DNA of 64,000 bases from Oricola indica (GTDB taxonomy: Bacteria > Pseudomonadota > Alphaproteobacteria > Rhizobiales > Rhizobiaceae). The stretch covers positions 62,001-126,000 of the forward strand of contig NZ_JAINFJ010000008.1 in assembly GCF_019966595.1 (NCBI RefSeq), given 5' to 3'. The notes under the pieces are model-generated. The model saw only the letters and a program-made list of their open reading frames with translations, was not told where the DNA came from and ran no database searches. The position numbers were made by a program, and so were the translations under genes. Each line of letters opens with the position of its first letter. Within the stretch, counting starts at the first letter, position 1. Below, piece by piece: positions 57,740 through 64,000 of this stretch.

Positions 57740-59173
57740 CTATTCGAGCGAGTCGAAGTTCAGCGACGGCGAGGACAGCAGGTCGGCGAGGGCGGTTATC
57801 CCGCGTTCCATCTTCGCGTCGCTGAGCGGGCCGGTCAGCGAGATGCGGATATTCGGGCAGGGGTAGTTGATCGCGCCGATCTTGTATTCATCCGCGCCAT
57901 CGACCACGACACCCGCTTCCCGTGCCGCCTTGCCGAAGGTTCCTGGCAGCCATGGATCGGGCAGGGTGAGCCAGATGAACGGGCAGTCCGGATCGCTGCG
58001 GACTTCGACATCGGGATTGGCGTTGGAGAGCAGGTCGTCCGCCATGCGGGTTCGCCGCGCGATGATCTGGCGCACGCGCGAGCGGATCCTCGCCGCCTCG
58101 CCGGACAGCACCAGACGCGCCGCGGTCTCCTTGAGCAGGAAGGGCGCGCCGCCCGTCAGCAGGCGATGCGCATTGACGACCCGGGTCAGCGTGCCGGGCG
58201 GGCATGAGATCCAGCCGGAGCGCAGCCCCGCCGACACGGATTTGGAAAGACCGTTGAGGTGGAACGTCCGTTCCGGCGCCATCGAGGCGAGCGGCGTCGG
58301 CGCGTCGTCCTTCATGCCGCCATAGATGTTGTCCTCGATGATCCAGACATTGTACCTGCGCGCGATTTCGACGATGCGCACGCGATTTTCCTCGGAAACG
58401 GTTCCGAGCGTCGGATTGTTCAGCGTTGCCACCAGCACAATCGCCTTGGGGTGCTGTTGCGCGCAGACATGTTCGAAATCTTCCGGGTCGATGCCGTCGG
58501 GCGTCGATTTGAGCCGGGCGACGCGTCGTCCGGACATGGAGACGGCGCGAGGCGTTGCGGGGTAGCACAATTCCTCGAAGGCGATCCGGTCGCCGATGGT
58601 CGAGATGGCGGCGATCGCGGCCATGATGCCGGCATGCACGCCGAGTGTCGGGATGACGAGCAAGGGGTCTGGCGACCATCCGCCATGGCCGAGCCAGAGG
58701 CTGCCGGCTTCCTGCCAGGAGCGCGGTACCGACCGGATGTAATCAATGCCGGCATAGCCGCTCTCGACACTCGTCTTGCCGATGATCTCGCCGATAAGGC
58801 CGCCTTGGCCGACATCCGCGGCCGCGGTCGATGTCATCGCGATCGCGGCGTCGGGAAGCTGGAGCCTGTCGCCAGTCGGCGCGGCGGGCACGTGCCGCAC
58901 TGTCGTGGCGGGGCGGATTTCATCGTCGGGTCGTTCGAGCACATAGGTGCCGCGCCCGACCTCGCCGGAGACAAGGCCGCGCTCGCGTACCATGGAATAG
59001 GCGCGGCTGACCGTGCCGACCGTGACGCCGAGGTCGAAGGCGAGGTTGCGTTGCGGCGGCAGCTTCGCGCCGGAGGGAAGATCGCCGGTCTCGATCGCGT
59101 CTTCAATACGCCCCGCGAGCCGCACATAGAGCGGACCGTCACCGCTTTTGAGATCTGGAAGCCAAGTTGTCAT
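57740..59173 (-). CDS. MocR family regulator (GntR winged helix fused to aminotransferase)
   Basis: The 477-residue protein has an N-terminal GntR-type winged helix ([55 protein letters not shown], about residues 15-68) and an aminotransferase-like domain with PLP-binding Lys311 ([11 protein letters not shown]). MocR proteins use PLP and amino acids as effectors. The divergent DUF1127 gene is a likely target. Direct repeats and a palindrome lie between and near the two starts. Confidence 0.93.
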   Translation of the reverse strand: MTTWLPDLKSGDGPLYVRLAGRIEDAIETGDLPSGAKLPPQRNLAFDLGVTVGTVSRAYSMVRERGLVSGEVGRGTYVLERPDDEIRPATTVRHVPAAPTGDRLQLPDAAIAMTSTAAADVGQGGLIGEIIGKTSVESGYAGIDYIRSVPRSWQEAGSLWLGHGGWSPDPLLVIPTLGVHAGIMAAIAAISTIGDRIAFEELCYPATPRAVSMSGRRVARLKSTPDGIDPEDFEHVCAQQHPKAIVLVATLNNPTLGTVSEENRVRIVEIARRYNVWIIEDNIYGGMKDDAPTPLASMAPERTFHLNGLSKSVSAGLRSGWISCPPGTLTRVVNAHRLLTGGAPFLLKETAARLVLSGEAARIRSRVRQIIARRTRMADDLLSNANPDVEVRSDPDCPFIWLTLPDPWLPGTFGKAAREAGVVVDGADEYKIGAINYPCPNIRISLTGPLSDAKMERGITALADLLSSPSLNFDSLE

Positions 59174-59176
59174 GGT

Positions 59177-59202
59177 GACAATTTATAGGTTGAGAGACAA
59201 TT
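59177..59202. promoter_or_regulatory. Direct repeats in the MocR-DUF1127 gap
   Basis: GACAATT occurs at 59177-59183 and again at 59196-59202, a 19-bp period, immediately before the MocR start. MocR regulators usually bind direct repeats, so this is a candidate operator. Confidence 0.5.
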
Positions 59203-59256
59203 CGAGTCAATGTACCCCAACGACAGTTTCAACCTCCCACTGAAAGGGTCAGTACA

Positions 59257-59511
59257 ATGGTATCAATTGATACAATCGTGCCGCACAATGGCCCTGTACG
59301 CATCGGCTACAGGACATATGCCGGCATTGGCGCGGTGCCTCTGCAGGAATGGTTCAAGGTTCTCGTAGCGATCATGCGCGCGCGTTATACGAAACAGCGC
59401 ACCCGCCGACACCTGCGCGATCTCACCGATGATCAGTTGCGCGACATCGGCATCACGCGCAGCCAGGCGCAGTGGGAAGCGGACCGGCCGTCCTGGTGGT
59501 ACCGTAAATAA
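59257..59511 (+). CDS. DUF1127 domain small protein
   Basis: The 84-residue product has the DUF1127 C-terminal signature TRRHLRDLTDDQLRDIGITRSQAQWEADRPSWW. The first 35 residues are variable and the true start could be a later ATG, near MRARYTKQ, giving about 45 residues. DUF1127 proteins are small, basic and Arg-rich and act post-transcriptionally in some alphaproteobacteria; the function here is inferred. It is divergent from a MocR regulator. Confidence 0.85.
   Translation: MVSIDTIVPHNGPVRIGYRTYAGIGAVPLQEWFKVLVAIMRARYTKQRTRRHLRDLTDDQLRDIGITRSQAQWEADRPSWWYRK
59260..59273. promoter_or_regulatory. Palindrome at the start of the DUF1127 gene
   Basis: GTATCAATTGATAC is a perfect 14-bp palindrome directly after the ATG at 59257. 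GntR-type operators have a similar form. It could be a binding site, which would favour a downstream start for DUF1127, or be chance. Confidence 0.45.
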
Positions 59512-59532
59512 CAGAAATACGGGCGCCTGCCG

Positions 59533-59934
59533 TCAGCAGGCGCTTCGTCCGCCCGACCAGGCGATGACATCGTCATTGATCCGCGCCGAAACCGGCTCGG
59601 ACGCCAGCGGGCCAAAGGTGGTGATCTTCACCGGATCGCCACTTGCCTCGATCACGAGTTTCGGCAGCCCAGTCGACTTGCCTCTCTCCACCACAAGCAG
59701 TCGCGGGTTGCCGATCCTCGTGTCGAGTTCCGGAATGACCGCGAGACCGCGGAATGCCCGGTCGCCTGACCGGAACCAGCATTTCTGCGCATTCTCGTTG
59801 ATCACGGAAAGGGCCTCGACAGACTTGTCGGCAGTGATCTCGATATTCAGAACGCCGCCAGCGCGTTCGCCGGTGCAGCCGACGACGAGGAGGCTGGCGG
59901 CCAGCGCGAGATGGGCCCGGCCGCGTCCGGGCAT
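59533..59934 (-). CDS. Small lipoprotein coupled to purQ
   Basis: The 133-residue product has a lipoprotein signal peptide with a lipobox at LVVGC (Cys20), then a small soluble region of no recognised family (AGGVLNIEITADKSVEALSVI, CWFRSGDRAF, ending WSGGRSAC). It should be anchored in the membrane after diacylation of the Cys. Its ATG overlaps the purQ stop (TGATG), so it is translated from the purQ transcript. Confidence 0.75.
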   Translation of the reverse strand: MPGRGRAHLALAASLLVVGCTGERAGGVLNIEITADKSVEALSVINENAQKCWFRSGDRAFRGLAVIPELDTRIGNPRLLVVERGKSTGLPKLVIEASGDPVKITTFGPLASEPVSARINDDVIAWSGGRSAC

Positions 59935-60614
59935 CAGGCGGCTGCCTTCCCGGTAATCCCCAGCGCACTTTCGAACAGACCGCGCCCGTCGGAGCCGCCA
60001 TGGGCGGCCTCGATCAGGTTTTCGGGATGCGGCATCATGCCGAGCACATTGCCGGCCTCGTTGACGATGCCCGCGATATCCTCGATGGAGCCGTTCGGAT
60101 TGGTGCCTTCGGCATAGCGGAAGACGACCTGGCCGTTGCCGTTCAGCCGCTCCAGCGTTTCCGCGTCGGCGAAATAATTGCCGTCATGATGGGCGACGGG
60201 GCAGCGGATGACCTGGCCCTGCGCATAGGCGGAAGTGAAGGCGGTCTCGGCGTTCGTCACCTCGAGCTTCACTTCACGGCAGACGAATTTCAGCGAGGCG
60301 TTGCGCATCAGCGCGCCCGGCAGAAGGCCCGCCTCCAGCAGGATCTGGAAACCGTTGCAAACGCCGAGAACCTTCACACCGGCCTCGGCCTTGCGCCTGA
60401 GAGCGCCCATGACCGGCATGCGCGCCGCGATCGCGCCGCAGCGCAGGTAATCGCCATAGGAAAAGCCGCCGGGAACAACGATCAGATCGACATCGGGAAT
60501 GTCCGTATCCGTCTGCCAGACCGTAACCGGCGGCGTGCCGGAAATCTTCGTGATCGCCGCGATCATGTCGCGGTCGCGGTTGAGACCGGGCAGGAGGAGG
60601 ACGGCGGTTTTCAT
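59934..60614 (-). CDS. purQ: Phosphoribosylformylglycinamidine synthase subunit PurQ
   Basis: PurQ is the glutaminase of FGAM synthase that supplies ammonia to PurL. The 226-residue protein is a class I glutamine amidotransferase with nucleophile Cys86 in [26 protein letters not shown] and PHPENL near the C-terminus. It starts 2 bp after purS and overlaps the lipoprotein gene at its end. Confidence 0.97.
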   Translation of the reverse strand: MKTAVLLLPGLNRDRDMIAAITKISGTPPVTVWQTDTDIPDVDLIVVPGGFSYGDYLRCGAIAARMPVMGALRRKAEAGVKVLGVCNGFQILLEAGLLPGALMRNASLKFVCREVKLEVTNAETAFTSAYAQGQVIRCPVAHHDGNYFADAETLERLNGNGQVVFRYAEGTNPNGSIEDIAGIVNEAGNVLGMMPHPENLIEAAHGGSDGRGLFESALGITGKAAA

Positions 60615-60616
60615 CG

Positions 60617-60859
60617 TCAGACGATCTCCACCGCGTAGTCCTCGATCACGGTGTTGGCGAGGAGCTTCTCGCACATCGCCTTCAGGTCGGCTTCCGCCTT
60701 TGCGCGGTCGGAGGTATCGAGTTCGACGTCGAACACCTTGCCCTGACGGACCTTGGCGACCTCTGAGAAGTCCAGTGCGTGCAGGGCGCCTTCGATGGCC
60801 TTTCCCTGCGGGTCGAGGACGCCGCTCTTCAATGTAACCGTGACGCGTGCCTTGATCAT
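60617..60859 (-). CDS. purS: Phosphoribosylformylglycinamidine synthase subunit PurS
   Basis: The 80-residue protein is the PurS subunit: [41 protein letters not shown] and an [12 protein letters not shown]-terminus. It bridges PurQ and PurL in the three-part complex. It lies 17 bp after purC and 2 bp before purQ, in the conserved purC-purS-purQ operon. Confidence 0.97.
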   Translation of the reverse strand: MIKARVTVTLKSGVLDPQGKAIEGALHALDFSEVAKVRQGKVFDVELDTSDRAKAEADLKAMCEKLLANTVIEDYAVEIV

Positions 60860-60876
60860 TTTTTCTTCCGGGTCGC

Positions 60877-61641
60877 TTATTTCACCAGAACCGGGCCCTT
60901 GGGGCGCGACTGTTCTGTCTCGTTCATGATGCCCAGCCGGCGGGCAACTTCCTGATAGGCCTCGACGAGCCCACCGATGTCTCGGCGGAAGCGGTCCTTG
61001 TCCAGCTTCTCGTTGGTCTTGACGTCCCACAGCCGGCAGGAATCGGGGGAAATCTCGTCGGCGACGACGATGCGCATCATGTCGCCCTCATAGAGCCGCC
61101 CGCACTCGATCTTGAAGTCGACGAGCTGGATGCCGATGCCGAGGAAGAGGCCGGTCAGGAAATCGTTGACGCGGATGGCCAGCGCCATGATGTCGTCGAT
61201 TTCCTGCGGGCTCGCCCAGCCGAAGGCGGTGACGTGTTCCTCGGTGACCATCGGATCATCGAGAGCGTCGGCCTTGTAATAGAATTCGATGACCGAGCGC
61301 GGCAGCACCGTGCCTTCCTCGATACCGAGGCGCTTGGAAATCGAGCCGGCCGCGATGTTGCGGACGACGACCTCGAGCGGGATGATCTCGACTTCGCGGA
61401 TCAGCTGCTCGCGCATGTTCAGGCGCTTGATGAAATGCGTCGGAATGCCGATCCGGTTCAGATTGGTGAAGATATGCTCGGAAATCCGGTTGTTGAGGAC
61501 GCCCTTGCCCTCAATGACGTCGTGCTTCTTCTTGTTGAAGGCGGTCGCGTCGTCCTTAAAAAACTGAACCAGGGTGCCGGGCTCGGGGCCTTCGTAAAGG
61601 ATCTTGGCCTTGCCTTCGTAGATGCGGCGGCGTTGTTTCAT
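60877..61641 (-). CDS. purC: Phosphoribosylaminoimidazole-succinocarboxamide synthase
   Basis: PurC joins aspartate to CAIR with ATP in purine synthesis. From [19 protein letters not shown] (start at 61641; 61659 and 61695 also possible) the protein has the usual 254 residues and motifs: [52 protein letters not shown] and [14 protein letters not shown]. First gene of purC-purS-purQ, divergent from the zeta subunit gene. Confidence 0.97.
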   Translation of the reverse strand: MKQRRRIYEGKAKILYEGPEPGTLVQFFKDDATAFNKKKHDVIEGKGVLNNRISEHIFTNLNRIGIPTHFIKRLNMREQLIREVEIIPLEVVVRNIAAGSISKRLGIEEGTVLPRSVIEFYYKADALDDPMVTEEHVTAFGWASPQEIDDIMALAIRVNDFLTGLFLGIGIQLVDFKIECGRLYEGDMMRIVVADEISPDSCRLWDVKTNEKLDKDRFRRDIGGLVEAYQEVARRLGIMNETEQSRPKGPVLVK

Positions 61642-61886
61642 GAAATTCGTGCTCTGCATTGAAAAATGGCTGCCGCGGCCGAACCGCGATGTCATTTGCG
61701 CCGTTTACTCCAAACGTCGCGTAAGCACAAACGTAGCCTTCGCCTATCCAGTCATTTTCCTCATGCGACCAATGGGCGGACGCAATCGAGTTGATATTTT
61801 GCCGGCCATTTGATTTAGACGTGCCAACACCCATCTGACCGGCACGGGAATCGCGCCGTAAAGACCTTTCAATGGAGACGATCGCC

Positions 61887-62204
61887 ATGTCGATGAAAGA
61901 CCGTGAGGACGCTTACGAGAACAAGTTCGCCCATGACCAGGAACTGCGGTTCAAGGCAATGGCGCGTCGCAACAAGCTGCTCGGCCTCTGGGCGGCCGAA
62001 AAACTCGGCAAGAGCGGAGCCGAGGCGGAAGCCTATGCGAAGGAAGTGATCATCGCGGACCTCGAAGAGGCCGGCGACGAGGACGTCTTCCGCAAGATCC
62101 GCGGTGATTTCGATGCCGCAAGCGTCGATCAGTCGGACCACCAGATCCGCCGCACCATGGAAGAACTGCTCGCCGAGGCGGTCAAGCAGGTCCAGAGCGA
62201 CTGA
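61887..62204 (+). CDS. DUF1476 protein, F1-ATPase zeta inhibitor homologue
   Basis: The 105-residue product starts MSMKDREDAYENKFAHDQELRFKAMARRNKLLGLWAAEKLG and has the characteristic C-terminal VIIADLEEAGDEDVFRKIRGDF helix. It is the zeta subunit family that inhibits F1-ATPase in Paracoccus denitrificans. GGAG lies 9 nt before the ATG at 61887, favouring it over 61872. It is the usual neighbour of purC in Rhizobiales. Confidence 0.9.
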   Translation: MSMKDREDAYENKFAHDQELRFKAMARRNKLLGLWAAEKLGKSGAEAEAYAKEVIIADLEEAGDEDVFRKIRGDFDAASVDQSDHQIRRTMEELLAEAVKQVQSD

Positions 62205-62217
62205 TCCGGCGCCCGAC

Positions 62218-62991
62218 ATGACCCATGACTATTCCCTCGCGGACCGGCTGAGCGCCGGCGAGACGGTGTTTACCGTCTGGTCGTCGCTTCCCGATCTCGG
62301 CCTCATCGAAGTGTTCGCGCAGGGCCCGTTCGGCGCCGTCACGCTGGACATGCAACATGGCGCGCATCACGTCGAAAGCGTCGCGCGGGGGCTTTCTCCG
62401 GTCATTACAGGCGGAAAACCGGCGGTTGTGCGTATCGCCCAGGGCGATTTCGGCATGGCGTCGCGTGCGCTCGACATGGGCGCGGATGCGGTGATCGCAC
62501 CGATGATCAATTCCATCGAGGACGCGAAAGCGTTTCGCGATGCGATGAAGTATCCACCCGTTGGCGGGCGGTCCTGGGGGCCGACGCGCGCGCTCAAGCT
62601 GCGCGGGTTGGCCGGCGGAAACGACCATCTCTCGACAGCCAACAGGAAGACGCTGGCCTTCGCGATGATCGAGACCCGTGAGGCCTACGCGATCGCCGCC
62701 GATATCGCCGCGCTGGACGGGATCGACGGCCTGTTTGTCGGGCCTTCGGATTTCTCGATTGCATGGTCGAACGGCGCGGCGGTGAACCCGGCGTCGGAGG
62801 ACATGCAGGAAGCGGTGGCGAATGTCGCGCGCATCGCCCGCGACTCCGGAAAGCATGCGGCGATTTTCGCAGCGGCACCGTCCGCTGCGCCAAGTTACAT
62901 CGAACTCGGCTATCGTTTCATCGCGCTTGGCCTGGATACGGTGATGCTCGATGCCGGGCAGAAAGCGATCCTGGCGGCCGCCGAAGCATAA
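62218..62991 (+). CDS. HpcH/HpaI family aldolase
   Basis: The 257-residue product has the HpaI-type class II aldolase pattern: SLADRLSAGETVFTVWSSLPDLGLIEVFAQGPFGAVTLDMQHGAHH, then DMGADAVIAPMINSIEDAKAF, KYPPVGGRSWGP and LFVGPSDFSIAWS. The metal/catalytic region DMQHG replaces the DxEHG motif of many members. Such enzymes make or cleave 4-hydroxy-2-oxoacids. It begins 13 bp after the zeta gene. Substrate unknown. Confidence 0.85.
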   Translation: MTHDYSLADRLSAGETVFTVWSSLPDLGLIEVFAQGPFGAVTLDMQHGAHHVESVARGLSPVITGGKPAVVRIAQGDFGMASRALDMGADAVIAPMINSIEDAKAFRDAMKYPPVGGRSWGPTRALKLRGLAGGNDHLSTANRKTLAFAMIETREAYAIAADIAALDGIDGLFVGPSDFSIAWSNGAAVNPASEDMQEAVANVARIARDSGKHAAIFAAAPSAAPSYIELGYRFIALGLDTVMLDAGQKAILAAAEA

Positions 62992-63001
62992 ATCGGCGGC
63001 G

Positions 63002-63550
63002 CTAAAGCCGTTTCATGAATTCCGAGAAGACCATCAAACCTTCAGGCCAGGGCCCGTGTCCCGATTCGGCGTTGATGTGGCCGGATTCGCCCGCATCGAC
63101 GAGGAACGAGCCCCACGCATCGGCGATATCGTCGGCCTCCTCGTAACTGGAGAACGGGTCGTTTCGGCTGGCCACCACGAAAGAGGGGAAGGGCAGCGGG
63201 TCGCGCGGATAGGGGCCAAAGGTCATCAGGTGCTTCGGCCGGACATCCGGATTGGCGACGTCGGGCGGCGCAACAAAGAACCCGCCGCGGACGTTCTCGG
63301 CTCCGTCCCGGATCGCGTGCACGGCCGCCGCGACTCCCAGAGAATGCGCCACGAGAACGACCGGCCTTTCCGCACGATCGATTTCCTCGCGCACACGCGC
63401 GATCCAGTCCTCGCGTACCGGCTTCGACCACTCGGCCTGTTCAACGCGGCGCGCGGACGGCATGCCGCTTTGCCACCGGCTTTGCCAATGATCGGGCCCG
63501 GAATTGGTGTAGCCGGGGATGATGAGGATTTCTGCGTCCTTGATCTTCAT
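63002..63550 (-). CDS. RBBP9/YdeN family alpha/beta hydrolase
   Basis: The 182-residue product starts MKIKDAEILIIPGYTNSGPDHWQSRW and has the nucleophile elbow AHSLG (in PVVLVAHSLGVAAAVHAI) and a catalytic His near SGHINAESGHGPWPEG. The family (RBBP9/YdeN) are small serine hydrolases of unknown bacterial substrate. It is convergent with the HpaI-like gene. Confidence 0.9.
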   Translation of the reverse strand: MKIKDAEILIIPGYTNSGPDHWQSRWQSGMPSARRVEQAEWSKPVREDWIARVREEIDRAERPVVLVAHSLGVAAAVHAIRDGAENVRGGFFVAPPDVANPDVRPKHLMTFGPYPRDPLPFPSFVVASRNDPFSSYEEADDIADAWGSFLVDAGESGHINAESGHGPWPEGLMVFSEFMKRL

Positions 63551-63617
63551 GCGTCGGAGGTCGGCATTCCGCCGCCATTTGTCAATCCGGCGCATGAAGA
63601 GTTTTCGAGGCAGGGCG

Positions 63618-63842
63618 TTACTGAGCCGCCGGCACGGTATCCGAGATCGCCGGGGCCGTGACGGCGGGGGCGGTCACTTCGGTGTCGATGTTCCCGGTTC
63701 CGCCAGACATGAAGAAAATGCCGACGATCATGAGGGCGATGACGCCCAAGGCGATCATCGGGCCGGTCGAACTGGCTTTTCCGGTGTCCTGATAGGGATA
63801 CATGCCGGATCGGGTGTCGAAGTCGTCGCGATAGTCCACCAT
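63618..63842 (-). CDS. Small single-pass membrane protein
   Basis: The 74-residue product has AAAGGAG before the ATG, a hydrophilic N-terminus (MVDYRDDFDTRSGMYPYQDTG), one transmembrane helix (MIALGVIALMIVGIFFM) and a short Thr/Ala/Pro-rich extracytoplasmic tail. No known family. Its own upstream region is near the window end. Confidence 0.7.
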   Translation of the reverse strand: MVDYRDDFDTRSGMYPYQDTGKASSTGPMIALGVIALMIVGIFFMSGGTGNIDTEVTAPAVTAPAISDTVPAAQ

Positions 63843-64000
63843 TTAAGGTCTCCTTTCATCCGATTGCGGATGAGAGAAACCTGGCGGTTGAAAATGGTGA
63901 TTTCCGAGCCGATCGGTTCACATGGCGTTTCGGTTCGAAAGGAATCGCGTTCCATTCGGGTCTGGCCGGAAAATGAAAGAAAATACAGATCGTTAGAGAT

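Overview
The window is a GC-rich, densely coded stretch of chromosome from an alphaproteobacterium, most likely of the order Hyphomicrobiales (Rhizobiales). Evidence for this is the eukaryote-like NDUFA12 complex I subunit, the DUF1476 F1-ATPase zeta inhibitor, BA14K and DUF2155 proteins, an RNase E whose S1 domain carries a long acidic/arginine-rich insert, GAAC-N7-GAAC-like SOS boxes, and the gene orders purC-purS-purQ, purL-bolA-grxD, recA-alaS and aat-accC-accB-aroQ. The genus cannot be resolved by reading alone. I saw no rRNA, tRNA, IS element, prophage or CRISPR array.

Layout. 0.1-9.3 kb: an outer-membrane barrel protein, the GatCAB amidotransferase genes (gatC, a GNAT gene, gatA, later gatB and a second GNAT gene), and between them small exported proteins, a periplasmic von Willebrand A protein, a DUF6455 gene with a perfect FNR-type box, and a 48-residue membrane microprotein. 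9.3-15.7 kb: an accessory segment (TetR/MAPEG pair, LysR/sulfotransferase pair flanked by degenerate non-coding DNA, a Cys-rich secreted protein, and a DM13-DUF427-Tag-like-GNAT operon). 15.7-23.3 kb: NDUFA12, DUF2155, then the leftward cluster M48 protease, Dsb-like protein, aroQ, accB, accC, aat, and an aminotransferase. 23.3-32.4 kb: RNase E, AmiC-type amidase, PBP1A and prfB with its +1 programmed frameshift.

32.4-38.8 kb: an RHH-like protein/SRPBCC pair with an apparently leaderless, self-overlapping promoter-operator, small proteins, a Crp-type regulator, a BA14K protein, the pseudouridine catabolic pair psuK-psuG and recA with a LexA-type box in its promoter. 39-49 kb: alaS, a DedA membrane protein, icd, a TrmJ-like methyltransferase, murI, an ankyrin protein, a DUF4336 protein and rpsD with a terminator-like hairpin at its predicted transcript start. 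49-64 kb: a glycosyltransferase, ttcA, an MFS exporter, ytoQ, DUF2332, grxD, bolA, purL, a MocR regulator facing a DUF1127 gene, a lipoprotein, purQ, purS, purC, the zeta inhibitor, a HpaI-type aldolase, an RBBP9-like hydrolase and a small membrane protein.

Most of the window is housekeeping: tRNA charging and translation termination (GatCAB, AlaS, RF2, TtcA, S4), purine synthesis, fatty-acid synthesis entry (AccBC), envelope construction and remodelling (MurI, PBP1A, amidase, M48 protease), and RNA decay. No single large novel system is obvious. The most distinctive signals are compact regulatory ones: the RHH/SRPBCC leaderless unit, the FNR box before DUF6455, the CtrA-like site at the amidase gene, the rpsD 5' hairpin, the MocR/DUF1127 intergenic repeats, and a pair of exported proteins sharing a cysteine framework.
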